Below are positions 34,830-47,103 of a stretch of 64,000 nucleotides of DNA, piece after piece. The position numbers and the translations under genes were made by a program. The stretch spans positions 62,001 to 126,000 of the forward strand of contig SSNU01000131.1 of NCBI GenBank assembly GCA_012064415.1, in the 5' to 3' direction. The notes beneath the pieces were generated by a model. It searched no databases. It was given only the letters and a program-made list of their open reading frames with translations, and was not told where the DNA came from. Source of the stretch: Gyrodactylus bullatarudis. Taxonomy: Eukaryota; Platyhelminthes; Monogenea; Gyrodactylidea; Gyrodactylidae. Position 1 is the stretch's first letter. Each line of letters opens with the position of its first letter.

Positions 34830-35528
34830 ATGAAATTTTTATTATTCACTCTAGGTATGTTTTGAAAGTTCATCATGTTTTTAGTATTCTTTATATCTGA
34901 ATGCGTTGCCGTTGATAATTGTTATGCCTGCAAGAACCTTGGTGCCAGATTGATTTACTACGCTGATAGGCCAAGTTCAAAATCTATAGTTTCGTACTAC
35001 TGTGATCTTGTTATCCCTCAAGAACTCTCTGTGCCCATTGTAATTTTTGTTTGTGACTTTTATTTTCTAGTGTGTCGATTTGGTTGAAAAAGCCTTCAAC
35101 TTGGTTTTATCATCAGGATTCACTACCAGCACTATGCACAATTTTTGTGAAATAACAACTGCCTGTCCCATGACTCAAATCAAAAGTAACTTATTCTCTC
35201 AATTCACTGTAGATGAATCAAATAATATTACCTGTCCAATTTGCCAATATGTTGAAAGGGTAGTTCAACTTCTTAGAGACCTGGGACTAGTCGATACAAT
35301 TGTTGGAAGAATGAATGAATTGTGTAACACCTTCTCTGAACAAGTTCTCAAAGATGCTGTAAGTTGAATGTTTAACAAAAATTATTCAAGTGTTTGGGAG
35401 CTGCCAAAGATATTGCATCTGTTATGAAAAATCATGCTGATGACTTTTGCGTGGTGAGTAACCTTTTTTAGAATACAAAATGATTTAATACTATTTATAT
35501 ATCTTAACAGTATCTCGATATGTGTTAG
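34830..35528 (+). CDS. Secreted tandem saposin-B-like protein, 182 aa
   Basis: Five exons: 34830-34854, 34885-35039, 35071-35358, 35391-35453, 35511-35528. Introns are GT-AG and 30, 31, 32 and 57 nt long. The predicted signal peptide is residues 1-17 (MKFLLFTLVFFISECVA). Saposin-B domain 1 has cysteines at 21, 24, 48, 61, 86 and 92; domain 2 at 115, 118, 145, 157, 176 and 182. The protein ends at the last domain cysteine. Cysteine steps are 3-24-13-25-6 in domain 1, exactly those of the paralogue at 22277-23037, and 3-27-12-19-6 in domain 2 (paralogue 3-25-12-19-6). An intron falls directly before the fourth cysteine in both domains, in phase 0. By family knowledge the product should be a disulfide-rich helical protein that binds or perturbs lipid, here secreted; no target can be named. 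An ATG at 34875 could start a shorter form that avoids intron 1, but the conserved phase-1 intron in the signal peptide of the paralogue argues for 34830. Confidence 0.85.
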
Positions 35529-35571
35529 AACTTGGATGGAGAACGGGAATCCAATCGCTAAAATTGATAAA

Positions 35572-35577
35572 AATAAA
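35572..35577 (+). terminator. Poly(A) signal of plus-strand saposin gene
   Basis: AATAAA 44 bp after the stop. It supports the short five-exon model ending at 35528. Confidence 0.55.
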
Positions 35578-37879
35578 ATTATATTTGAAAATTGGACTTT
35601 TTTTCTAATCTATAGAACATTTGCCCCCTCTCGTTTTGCAGTAATTTTTCTTGATGAAAAAGAGATTAACATCGATGAAATGAAAACGAGTCCCTTGCGG
35701 TGAGTTTTCATGTCATCGATAATAAAAAGACCAACACGAATCAAAGTAAACTTAGAGAAAACTGTTCTCTAATTTAATCCTGTTTTTTATTATCAAGTAG
35801 TAACGAATGAAAAGTAAAGAATTCGTGATCAGAGTATCGTTAGTTGTATCTTTTTGACACATTGGGCCTGCTGATTCTTCCAAATGAACCTTCAGTAGTT
35901 ATTTTATCGAAAATTCTAGAAGAAGCGTAACTTAAAGATTAATCTATCTATTCTTTGATATAGGTGAGAAGCGTATTTGTGGAGGGTAAAACTTCACCTC
36001 CATTCATTTGTGTATATTCCTATTTTTTAATAGATAAATAACTTGTCATTGTACTTTGAAGTAGATCTGTTAGGGTCATGGTATAAATTTTTGTCTAAAA
36101 ATTTCAAAAAGTTGAGACAAATTATCTTTGTATGTTTAGCAGATAGAGTTCAGGCGATTGCATATTTGAATTCTACAGGTATGATTCCTCGATAAAAGTT
36201 ATCTTACTTTTTATCTATGACCCTGGGAAGTAGGTTTTCAAAAAACGTTTTAAACAAAAATTAATTTTTCGAAAAAAATCAACTCCCTTTAAATTAGTAT
36301 AGCGTGAGTTTGACGAACGATAGAGGTAAGATCTTTGCGTATTCCATGAGAATAATAAATTTCCTATCGAATGGGTGGTAGACGAAGTATTTTCTGATGC
36401 TTGAATGAGTAATAATGAATTGCTAAAATGACATGTGATAGAACTATCACTGTGGGACTTTAAGGGTTATAATTACATGGGTTGTATTCAGTCACACGTT
36501 ATCTATGTATAGAAACTTGGTTCCTAATTAAATCTGTATGACAAATTAAAAACCAAAAACGTATTTCATTGTACGTTATTTTTGTGTCTTGATTTTTAAG
36601 TGGTTTTGGTAGTTTATTCTCATGAACACCAAAGAGTACTTATCATAAAGAAATCAAAATCATTTACTCGTAATTTTATTAAATATTCATTAAATTACTT
36701 TCAAGTAATCACATGATTACAATATATTTATATTCAGTGTTCAATTTAGTAGGAAATTTCTTATAACACTTTTACTCATTCATTTACTCCATCTCAAATA
36801 TAATCTATTGACACATATCCACGTGGGAATACTGACCATACGATCGCACAATTGGAAGGACTTGGTTTCATCATGAGAACTTTAATACATTATTTATGCC
36901 TAATGGCTATTGTCTATGAATGAAAAAGGTTTTTGTGGGTTGAATCATAATTTAGTGATATTTTTTTAAATTGAATTTCAAAGAAAATATTTCCAATGGT
37001 AACATCACTTTCAAGTTAAATGGTGAATTAATATTTTTTTGCGATGGTTACCACATTCAAGTCAATTTTAAATAAAATATAAATCAAATATTGAAATGTC
37101 TCTTTGCAAATAAATTTTCTTTTAGAGACCCATCATGAAACAATGTGAAAGGTCAAGTATTTTTTCTAGATTTTTTAACTACATATCTAGTAGCATGTAG
37201 TTACCATGTTTATGAAGGCCTATATTACTTAAAAAGAGGAACATATCATTAATAATGTTACCTATACAACATATACGTGTACATTCGAAAGGATAGATAA
37301 AAACGATAAATTATTGAGTACAGAATGAGTTTTTATTGTTTTTTCTTTACTCTAATATTTTTGAGAAGGTTTTCCACTCTCTTACTTGAGTAATAAAATT
37401 CAAGGCTTGTTACATAAATAGCGATTATTGCCTAGTAACTCATGATAAAAAATAAACTTTTCATAAAATACACCTAAAAACAACCTGATGTTGCACCTTC
37501 CTAGTTATTTCTTTCAATCAGAAATAATGTTTATGGTTTACTAGTGGGGAAGAGAGAACAAGCATCAAGTGACGGATGACATAAATCAAATATTTTAGTG
37601 ATCGAGATGATAAGAAGAATGACTGTTGAGTCAGGTAAGGTCAATGTGTCGCATTCATTTTGACCATACTTTCCTGGATGATTTTATCAACTGTATCATT
37701 AGTAACAAAAACTGGTTCACTTCTAAAAGAAATTCATATACTGGTTTATTTGAATTGGTTAGCTAACAAATTGTGAGCTTAAAGTTTTAAATTGGTCACA
37801 ATTGCTCAAAATACAAGATAAGTTTCAACTATTTTAAAATTTAAAACATTAACTATTAAAAGATATTCGAAATCTAAAT
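35578..37879. other. Intergenic, one small hairpin
   Basis: A hairpin at about 35672-35722 (ATCGATGAAATGAAAAC and its complement) is the only structure noted. No coding frame of interest. A GGGACTTTAAGGGTTATAA string near 36453 resembles a TTAACCCTT-type element end. Confidence 0.4.
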
Positions 37880-38376
37880 TTAGTCTATATGAAGATAAGA
37901 AGATAATAATATTTAATTTTTTGAATTCCATAATGAATTAAACCCACAAGCTGTTGGAATAAAAATTCTCCAAAAAGTTTATGCTTAAAGAATTAGGTCA
38001 GCCAGAGAGTTTCAGAGAAAATCGTTATCTGCGAATCATTTGTCTAACTTTGATCCCGAAAGATAAAAGTTCTTTGACATTAGTTTTGAGCTGAGCTACC
38101 AATAGCATGGGAATTCTGAGCAAGAAAAAAGAAGCGACCCAAAATTCAAAAGTTTAATCTTCGGAATCAATTGAAATTTTTGAGCTCAAAGGTTAAAAAG
38201 GGGAAAATTGGGACATTTTTGAATTTTAACTAACTTTAACCAAAATTCAATTTTTCATAATTTTTTATTTCAACAACTCATGGACTAATTTTTTCATGGA
38301 ATTCAAATATTTACCTTGTTATCAAGAGAGAAATATTGAAAATATTAAATTCTCATCTTCATGTCAACTAGCTTTA
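37880..38376. mobile_element. Foldback MITE, diverged left arm
   Basis: The right tip TTCATGTCAACTAGCTTTA ends at 38376. The left side begins near TAGTCTATATGAAGATAAG. Internal blocks (TTTTTGAATTCCATAATGAA) match other copies, but arm identity is lower. Confidence 0.6.
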
Positions 38377-38851
38377 CATAATAGTTACTAGAATAACTCT
38401 AAGAAAAGGGTTTACTAAACATGATCATTTTTCTCCTGTCATATAATATAACCCTTGTAAAATTCTGTTATCAGATTGCTATCAAATATTGCAAACATTT
38501 TTCATCCAGTTGATATTAATGAGTAGAGAGAATATCACCTGTGTGATCCTAGATAGCCATTTCTCATTTTGCAGTGAGTGAGGATAAAACTTATCTGATT
38601 GTAATGTTTACTGTTTTTCTTCAAAAGTAAGCAAAAGTGTTGATTGATGAATCCAAAACTTAGCAGAATATCATGGATACCGTTTATCAGTTTTTTTAAA
38701 TGGACACTGTCTACATTTTTCCAGGACCCTTATTTAATCTTATTACAGTTTTTACCGGTCTCTGACTCATATTTTCGGTTGGTTGACAATCAATCCTGAC
38801 TAATTCGTCTTCTTTTATTTATTTAACTGTAGTCAACGAATCTGCGTATCA
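38377..38851. other. Intergenic, nothing recognised
   Basis: No feature seen. Confidence 0.35.
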
Positions 38852-39075
38852 TAAAGTTGGTTGATATGAAGTTGGGAATCTATTATTTTTATGAAAACTT
38901 TGATGTTGAAGATTTTTGGAATTTTACGATTTGAAGAAAAAAATTCTGAAAAATATGGTCATTTTTCAAATTTTAAAAAATTTTGCGTCAAAATCCCTTT
39001 TTTTTGAACTTTGAAAGGAAATATATTTTGATTTCAAAGTGAGAGAGTGATCAAAAGTTGATTTTCAGGATCACT
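38852..39075. mobile_element. Foldback fragment, GAGAGAGTGATC subfamily
   Basis: Starts TAAAGTTGGTTGATATGAAG and runs to the AAAGTGAGAGAGTGATCAAA block (39033). The right half is missing. Confidence 0.6.
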
Positions 39076-39283
39076 ATAGTTCTAGATAGGGCTAAATTTG
39101 CATACTTTTGCACACTGACCTGGAGAATTTTTTGATTTTAAATTGGAAGGGTTGTAAAATTAGATGAGAGAATGAATGAAGTTCTGATGAAGCAAAATGA
39201 GAATGGCAAATCTGCCGTAAAATAGATGGTTCTTTTCTTTTTGTATAATAAATAAATATTATAGATTTTTCAAGTGTTATATC

Positions 39284-39580
39284 TTATTTAAAGTAACCAA
39301 GAGGATTCTTGTTTGAATATTTTAAAATAATATAATATTCAATTAACAGTAATGTATTTTTGATCATGAATAGATTAGCCTCTTCAAAACTGTTCCCACT
39401 TTTATATGTCACACGTATGTGCTTGTACTCAGGAAGAAATCTTCCGACACGTGTACCTGACTTCTTCAGCCTGGTGATAACCTCTAGATAATTTTCAATC
39501 CCATTTTCTTTCATCTTCAAACATAATGCCCAACACAGCTCCACGATAAGTTCACTAACGAGTACGAATTTTAAAAACAA
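39284..39580 (-). CDS. Unrecognised ORF, possibly an exon
   Basis: A 98-codon minus-strand frame with coding-like, uneven composition: LIVELCWALCLKMKEN, a basic RLKKSGTRVGRF segment, then EYKHIRVTYKSG and a hydrophobic LLLIEYYIILKY. A CTAG acceptor-like site lies just upstream on the minus strand. I match it to no family, and no partner exon is evident. It may be a real exon, a transposon scrap or chance. Confidence 0.25.
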   Translation of the reverse strand: MFLKFVLVSELIVELCWALCLKMKENGIENYLEVITRLKKSGTRVGRFLPEYKHIRVTYKSGNSFEEANLFMIKNTLLLIEYYIILKYSNKNPLGYFK

Positions 39581-41885
39581 TAATTCCTAGCCCCCTTGCA
39601 TTCTTGTAAATTTGGTGCAAATTTTCCTATACATTTTATCCTCATTACACAAGGTATGAAACATGAGATATGGTAATTTGAGAAGACTCATTTATCCCAT
39701 AGTTTAACTCAATTGTTTCAATATAATAAAAAGTTTTTCTTCTACAATAATAATAAACAATGTTTAAGAGATTCTTTTATAGTGTTAAAATTAAATATTT
39801 CTTCATTGTCAATTTAAACAAGAAACAATAGGATATATATTTGGTTGGAGAAATATAAAATTCAAACCACCCATATCTCCGTTTGCTATTGAGTAACGAT
39901 GTGGGTTGTTAACACTAGATTTATTACCTGAGGAAATATTTTACAGAGAAATCATTAACCATTGATAGAGTACTCCTAAAAAGATTTAATAAGAAATAGA
40001 TCATCAGTTTCGAACATATAGAAAAGTTACGTAGTTCAAATATGATTTAAAAATGAAAACTAAACTTTTGTAGGGACCACTGAATTTCGAATTGTTTGAT
40101 AAATGTTTAAAACTGCCTGATATTGATATCAAGAATTTTCTAAACGATAATAAGGTCTCAAAACAATAGCTGTTGTACTTGATTGCTTTGAACGAATGAT
40201 AGAAAAAACTCATGAATAAAATAACGTTATAGAACAAGTTTTTCTGGTATCTACTACCGTAAGTCATTTACAGGTATTTTTTAATTTCGCATTTGTTCAA
40301 AAATACCTGTAGAATTTCTGTAAATTATTTTACGGAATCAAAAATTTTACAGAATCAGGAATTTTCCGAAGCTTATCAAGAAACATGAAGAAAAGAATGT
40401 CAATTTCTTAAAGAATAACTTAAAAATGGTAAATTTCAATTGGATTTTAAGAAAAATTAAATTTCTCTTGATCATTTTCAGGAGTTTTTTTTATTATTTT
40501 TCTACAAATTTGAAATTCTTTTTCCCAAAGATCTGATATTTTTACAGAATATGGGAGAAGCTCTTTCATTCTTTTATTACTTGAAAGAATAATAAAAAAA
40601 AAATAATTAAACGAATTCATAAAAAGTGCAGTTGCAATGAAATCGCCTAATGGCTACTTATCATATAATTTGATCATATTTCATTATGATCTTGAACATT
40701 TTATAAAAGCAAGTATAAAGAATTGAATTCCTTATAAGGCGAATAGACTTTTTCCATATTATTTATCTTAGCAATGAAACGAAAAAAATTCCAACGTAAA
40801 AGGATACGGGTGAAAAGAAGATAATGAGAAATCCTAAACCCGCTTCTTTTTTTACTCATGAGGAGTTTCATCTACATTCTTGCCCATTAGCATTTCAGTT
40901 TTTTGGGGATAAATTACCCAAAAATATATATATTGAAGATGCAAGGGATACACGTGTAACTTGGTTTTTTTCTTTTCATTTATTTGCACCATTATCTTCA
41001 TCTATAAAAGTAGGCTATATTAGATGATTTTATTTTCCTCGCGAGTTGCATGAATATGAACGCAAAAAAATGTAAAAATGGAATGTGAGCAAAGGAGGGA
41101 CTTGTGAAGAATGTGGTTAGAGGCTTGACATGAATTTTTTTTGATTTTTGTTACATGTCACTTGATAAATCTGATATGAAAGAATCCCACTTTACTCACA
41201 GATCTTGGGCATCTTTAAGGATACCAAAATACGTTTTCTTTTCATCGTTGTATATTTATATTTAAAATGCCAGCAAGTTGAAAGGAAATAAAATATTTTG
41301 TATCGAGATGTAAAGTTTTGCCAATTTTTATCAACTTAATTTACATTTTTATTAGAAGGAGTGATAAAATTTATTCAACCAGGTCTTAATTAGTTCTCAT
41401 AAAGGCAAACTTTATGAGGGCTAGATCTTGTCGAGATACTTTTTTAATGATGACCTCTAGGGATCATGTGCGAAGCAAAGTCCTCAAAGGCGTGGGAATA
41501 AAAGCCATAAAATTGTAAAATTCTCTTTTCAAGTGATCCAATTGAAGATTTTCTTTAGCTACTAATCCATATTTAAATCAAAATTATAGAAAAAACCAGC
41601 CTTAAATAAACTAATTGCTGGATTTCTTTCAAAATTCGGGAGTTTTTCTATCTTTTTTCAAAGCTTAAAAAGTTTAATTGATCCTTTTGAATTTTAAATA
41701 TATTCTGAAAGCTTTTATATAAATATCAAGACGAGTAAGCTCAGTTATTAAGTGGGAACATTTAATATGTCGTTTTTACTTTGAATGAAACATAGTGAAA
41801 ACGAATTCTCAAACTTATGAGTAGTAAAGAAACACAAATCTGTATATCAACATATAGTAAGTTTAATCAATAATTATTTAAAATT
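39581..41885. other. Intergenic, nothing recognised
   Basis: Only short chance frames (for example 40824-41027, plus strand) without recognisable content. Confidence 0.4.
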
Positions 41886-41887
41886 TA

Positions 41888-42327
41888 TTAGCTAAATTTG
41901 ACATGAAGATGGGAATTTACTATTTTCACAAAAAACTCAATATTTTTCTCCGGATTCACAGGAAAAAAATATTTTTTGAATTCTAAAACGGAATGAGCTA
42001 ATAAAATGCGGATATTTGACAAAATTCCGAAAAAATTCAATCTGACCAAAATTAGGCTGATTTTTGAATATAAAAAATTCACCAAATTTCCACTTTTGAA
42101 TCCAAAATTTTTATCGATTTTGATGATTCGAAGCAGTCAAGTGATGATATTTGGGATCAACATTAGACGAAAATTTCGAATTCATCTGCAAACGTTTTTG
42201 AATATCAACAACTTATTAGTTCATTACTTTTAGAATGCAAAAAAATTATTTTCTTCTATGAGTCCAGAGGAAAATACTAATTTTTCGTGAAAATAGTAAA
42301 TTTTCATTTTCATGTCAACTAGCTTTA
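41888..42327. mobile_element. Foldback MITE, about 440 bp
   Basis: The left side holds TTTGACATGAAGATGGGAAT, then AATATTTTTCTCCGGATTCA, as in 11961-12443. The right tip TTCATGTCAACTAGCTTTA ends at 42327. The arms are recognisable but uneven. Confidence 0.7.
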
Positions 42328-45300
42328 GGTGTTTATGAAACTTGAATGGTTCACAGAGTTCGTTGGGAAAGTAAAAATTATCAAAAAATAAAATTAATTC
42401 AATAAATGGCAAGAATTTGAGAAGAATTTCTAGGGTACGATTAAAAACGCCCTTTACAAAATATTTTAAAATAAAAATGCACGTGTTTCAAGGAAATAAC
42501 ATTAGTTGAAAAAAATGTAACCAAGTATTCGGGTTACTTGGGATTTAACAAACGTTTGTATGATTTTGCCATCCATCTCAAAAGTCATTATTTCCTTGAC
42601 TAGATACAACTTTGAGCATAGTTACATAGATTCAAAGTTGTGAGTATGCTAAACTCTACACATTATGTATCTTAATGAAAAAAATGAGTAAACAGGGAAG
42701 GAGATGTAATTTCCTATTTTAACTTGTCATTTGAACTGTTTTTTTGGTGATTGTACGAGAGTGACTGGGATTAAGTCATCTTCACTTCCGCATAAAGTTA
42801 GCACATGAAAATTCCGTTTCCCCCTTGTACTCTATAAATAATTTCAGTAAACATAAATTAAATCTTTTCAACCCTCCATAGATTTTCCAAAGCATGAGGA
42901 TTCATATAAAAATTGTTTGAGCCACTACAAAAGATGAACGAAAAAGATGTCATTTAGGCAATTTTGAAAATAAAATTTTATCACATTTGGAGAATCAGAA
43001 ATGAGATATATTGAATCAAATTATATTGAAGCATCATCAGTGGCAACACTTTAATGACGATAAAAGTTAAAATTTCATTAATGATGATAATATTTTACAA
43101 ATTATCAAAGAATAAAACACCGAAAACTCTTCAGAAAACGGCAAGGTAGTAGTACTCTGCCAAGGTAGTTGAGGATTATAGGAATAGTTTTTTTGAACAC
43201 ATAAAGTTTGGTTTATTTAGATTTATTTTCTCTTTATTTTATTCTGTCATCCCCTGCATTTTTGTACAAAATCGTAAAGTTTGAAATTGAATGTCCTTCC
43301 TGTCCAAGATGCCTGGTGGTAACCGCTGTATTTTTCTCGAGATGATCGTTCCCTCTAGTTGATAATTTTACGACCTATATATGTAGCTTGACAGTCATAT
43401 TGGAATTTATAAATCAATAGAGTCTTCCTTTCAGGTTTCAGTAAATCTTTATGAATTAGTTTAGGCAATTTTTGAATATTTTGTTTTAAACGACTTCTCT
43501 ATCAATTGTTGAGTTAATAAAGATAACCATTTTCCATTAAACAAAACTTCGTGTTCTCTATTTCTAATTCTCCATATATGATTTAAAGTGGATTTCGGAC
43601 ATATTTGAAGATATGATGAAAAAAATGTATTCTATTTGAGTTAATCAAAAGGTTGGAAATCTCTAACTGTGAGAAAATTTTCTCGACAAAAGTTCCCACA
43701 AGTTTCTATTTGAAAACTCTCTATGGTAACGGAAATAACCACAGTTTTTACGCAACAATAAAAAATACCTCATCCATGCTGAAATGGAATATCTGCTCTA
43801 ATCATAAAATAATCTTCCCCTAGCAAAAAGATGCAGCTACTTGATGATTGAGATGGTGGATACTTTTTTCTTCGCTCTGATTGTATCATAGTGTTTCAAA
43901 TAATGTACTGTAATCTCAGCTCCTTTTCATCTTCCCTCCTGATTCCCATAATAGTTCAGTGAATTTTTTTTTCTGTTGCGAAAGGGAAGAAGAAAAGAAA
44001 TATGTTGTTTAATTATGTGAAGGGAAATTTTGTACTTCCTTTCAATAATAAAACCCACAAAAATGCTGTTGCTATGATCTTGAATTATAACTGGAGATAG
44101 CAAGGTAACAATATTCTCTTTTCATCTGTTACCTGATTAAATGATGGGTATTTTCATTATTTTAAAATCATGATTAATTACAAAAAGAAGTAGAGGATCT
44201 CAAAAATATTTCTACTACTCCATTTTCCAAAGAAAATAATGAATAGTAAAAATACCAGAATTTGAGGAGAACATAAAAAACGTTTTATTGATAGACTTAT
44301 ATTAGAGATGTAGTTTTGAACTTTAGGCTAATAAATTTTATTGAATTGAAAATAGCTGAGTGGTCAAAGAAATTTTTTTGAGTTCAGAATTGGACAAGAA
44401 ACCTGAATATACTTATTAAATTTCCGACAAATCTTCCATTGTGAAGGATTTTGAGCAATCGAGATTTCATTCTTTTCAATGATCTGGATTCCAAAAAATC
44501 TTTTACATATAGGAATTTGTAGTTAAAAAATTGAGATTCTTAACTCATATCAATTAGCTTTATATCACCAAACTCGCATCTTGCTATAGAGTTTGATACC
44601 CCTGAAAGAAGATGAAATAAAGACTTTAGAATTTGTTACCATATCTTTTCCGATCAATATTCTATATGAACAATCCCGAACTTTAGCAAGAATATTGTTT
44701 CCTCTAAACTCATAGTTAGATTAAATCTTTGTATGTATTTTCCTAAACATCTTCTAAGTAACTTGTCAAGCTGAGTGAAGCCTGATGACTAGGGCCTCAA
44801 AAATAGTACCAAAAAAGATGTAAAATAGTATCTCATAAACTGAAAAATAAGTAGAGAAAAGAACTTTCGAGAAAATTTAAGGGATTTCAAGTAAAAAATT
44901 AGTCCTCTACCGTAATTTTTTGCAGAATTTTTAGTCATTCTTGTGTCAACAAAATTGATCTAGATGCTATTTTCTTACATAGCTTGAGGAAAGCTTGATA
45001 TCAGGAATTTAGCTATCAATTCATCGAAAATTGTGATTGGTAGCTAGTTCAGGAATACTAAATTCTGAGATTAAATATGAAAATTAGTACAATAAAGTAC
45101 CTGAGCAACAATTTAGTACAGAAATAGTACCAGCTATCTTTTAAATAGGATTAGATAAGCAGATTTTCCCTTCAGATTATTAAAACCCAGCCAGTCCTTT
45201 GTCTAGAGTAAAAATTGACCAAATCACGAACTCATCCATTCATCAAACTAATGCTTATAGATCAATGAAAAAAAATAAGTTTCGAAAACTCATTAATTTC

Positions 45301-47042
45301 GTTTGATAAATAGAATATTTTTTTCACTTGTCAAACTGAAAATATTTTTCTGCAACAGATTTTCCCTGATTTTCTCTATTCTTATACATGTTTGGGTTCT
45401 TTTGTTGTCATGGTGTATAGATATTTTTCCTCAGTTCCTTCTTCTTTTTCTTCCTAATCCATTGTTAAAGCTAAAGAGGGCAAAGGGAGAAAAACTAGCA
45501 CAGAATGTAGATTCCTCTGATTATTTTGTTCTCTATCCTTAACTCTGAACTTGTGACAAGTTGAAGAAGAAGAAGGTTGCTAGTAGAGGTTACTCTGGAA
45601 CATATGTGAGCATGAGGGTCGTTGACATTCTTATTGATGGTAGCTGAGGTATTTTTAAAAAATAAAGTTTATTTTCGTATGAAAAAATGCATACATACTA
45701 TATATTCAACAGAATATAAAATATTTAGTGTTCATAGTAACGTTAGTTACAAGTTTCTCCTAGACAGATGTGCATTACTTCCAATTATATGAAGCTGATG
45801 ACTTCTTTCCCAAATATTCAAATCAACCCCATAAAAGACGTATTGAGAAGTGATAATGTAACAAACTTTATTAACCCCCAACACATGATAGTTTAATCGT
45901 GATCATAAAAATTATTTTTAAAAAGAGAATGGTTCAATCATTCATCTATAGTTCTTGAATTTCCTCTGTTTGTTAGGAATAAAAATTTGATTTTATAAAA
46001 ATATTTTCACACCGGTGAAATTAGAAAAAAATCTGAGTTGAACGCTAATGTTTAAACTTTGATAAGATTCTGATCAGTAAATTCACGTGACCAATAATGT
46101 AATAATCATTGTGGTTAAATAGACTCAGTCAATTTTGAAATGTGTATTCGTTCATGTGTAAAATAGATGGAGATATATTTCTGACCAAGATAGCCATCTT
46201 TTGAAGCGATGGATGGTTCTCTTTCCCTAATTAAATGTACCCAGTACTCGGTCAGTGGCCTCTCAAAATTTTAACATAATCATTAGGATGCTGTTTTGTG
46301 GTGAAAGTATATTCTCAACTTTTGACAAATAACACGTGTCCTGACTTTCATCCTTTTAAACGTATCGTTGTAAGACAGTGTTCAATGAACACGAAGGAAG
46401 CTGAGATCTTGATTATCTCAACTGAAGAAAAACGCCCACATTATTTTTCGAAAGAGTTAATTTTCATGTAGATTGTAAATAGCTTAAAGAATTATAATTC
46501 ATTACTCAAACATTCAAATAATTTCTTGCTCCAATGTTTTAAATTTAGGATTTAGAAAAATATTTCGACAAATGTGAGCAAAATATTTGCGGTTCAATTA
46601 TAAGAAAATTGTCATGAAGCATTTCCTTTATAAAGAATCGAACCTCACCTGTGTGAGTTAGAACACAAAATTCCCCAATGACGAAAACATCCGACTTGTA
46701 AAAGTTGGATTGATTACAAGGGTATACATCGAGGAAAACCCAGGAAAAGCTGATAAAATTTCTAAAAAGAACTTTTAAATATATATCAATCAAAATACCT
46801 TAAAATAGGGAGAAAATACTTGGTTGCTAGGATGCATGATAAAATGAAGAATAGTGCGTATCAATAGAAGAAATACAATACATGAGTATACAATATAGTC
46901 GAAGGAATATACCAAGAGTATCATATGTACATATTCCTGAGTAAAACTAAAATTATATGAGCATGAGTAGAGATTTTCCTATTGGCTTAAAATTCTCGAC
47001 CAATCAGAATAAAGTAAGCTCAAAATTCAGGGACCCGCATAG
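42328..47042. other. Long intergenic region
   Basis: No gene recognised. A foldback tip (ACTCATATCAATTAGCTTTA) ends near 44563. Chance frames at 45303-45542 (plus) and 46545-46793 (minus) have no supporting signals. The last kilobase may hold upstream control elements of the GCM gene, but none can be named from sequence alone. Confidence 0.4.
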
Positions 47043-47072
47043 TATAAAAGTAATCTAACCAAGGGGACCAGT
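47043..47072 (+). promoter_or_regulatory. Core promoter of GCM gene
   Basis: TATAAAAG at 47043-47050 and a CCAGT initiator-like motif at 47068-47072 (A70 as possible +1). The spacing of 27 bp is slightly short of ideal. A pyrimidine-rich leader (CTTCCTTCTCACTCTCGCTC) then runs to the ATG. Confidence 0.5.
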
Positions 47073-47103
47073 ATTCTAAACTTCCTTCTCACTCTCGCTC
47101 AAG

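Noticed and set aside
35641..35699. Possible small exon after TTTTGCAG ending at GTGAGT
   Set aside because: The donor lies inside a hairpin (35672-35722), the peptide matches nothing, and the upstream gene already ends with a good poly(A) signal at 35572.
40824..41027. 67-codon frame starting with ATG
   Set aside because: No recognisable domain or flanking signals.
45303..45542. 79-codon hydrophobic frame
   Set aside because: AT-rich DNA readily yields Phe/Leu/Ile-rich frames; no promoter or family support.
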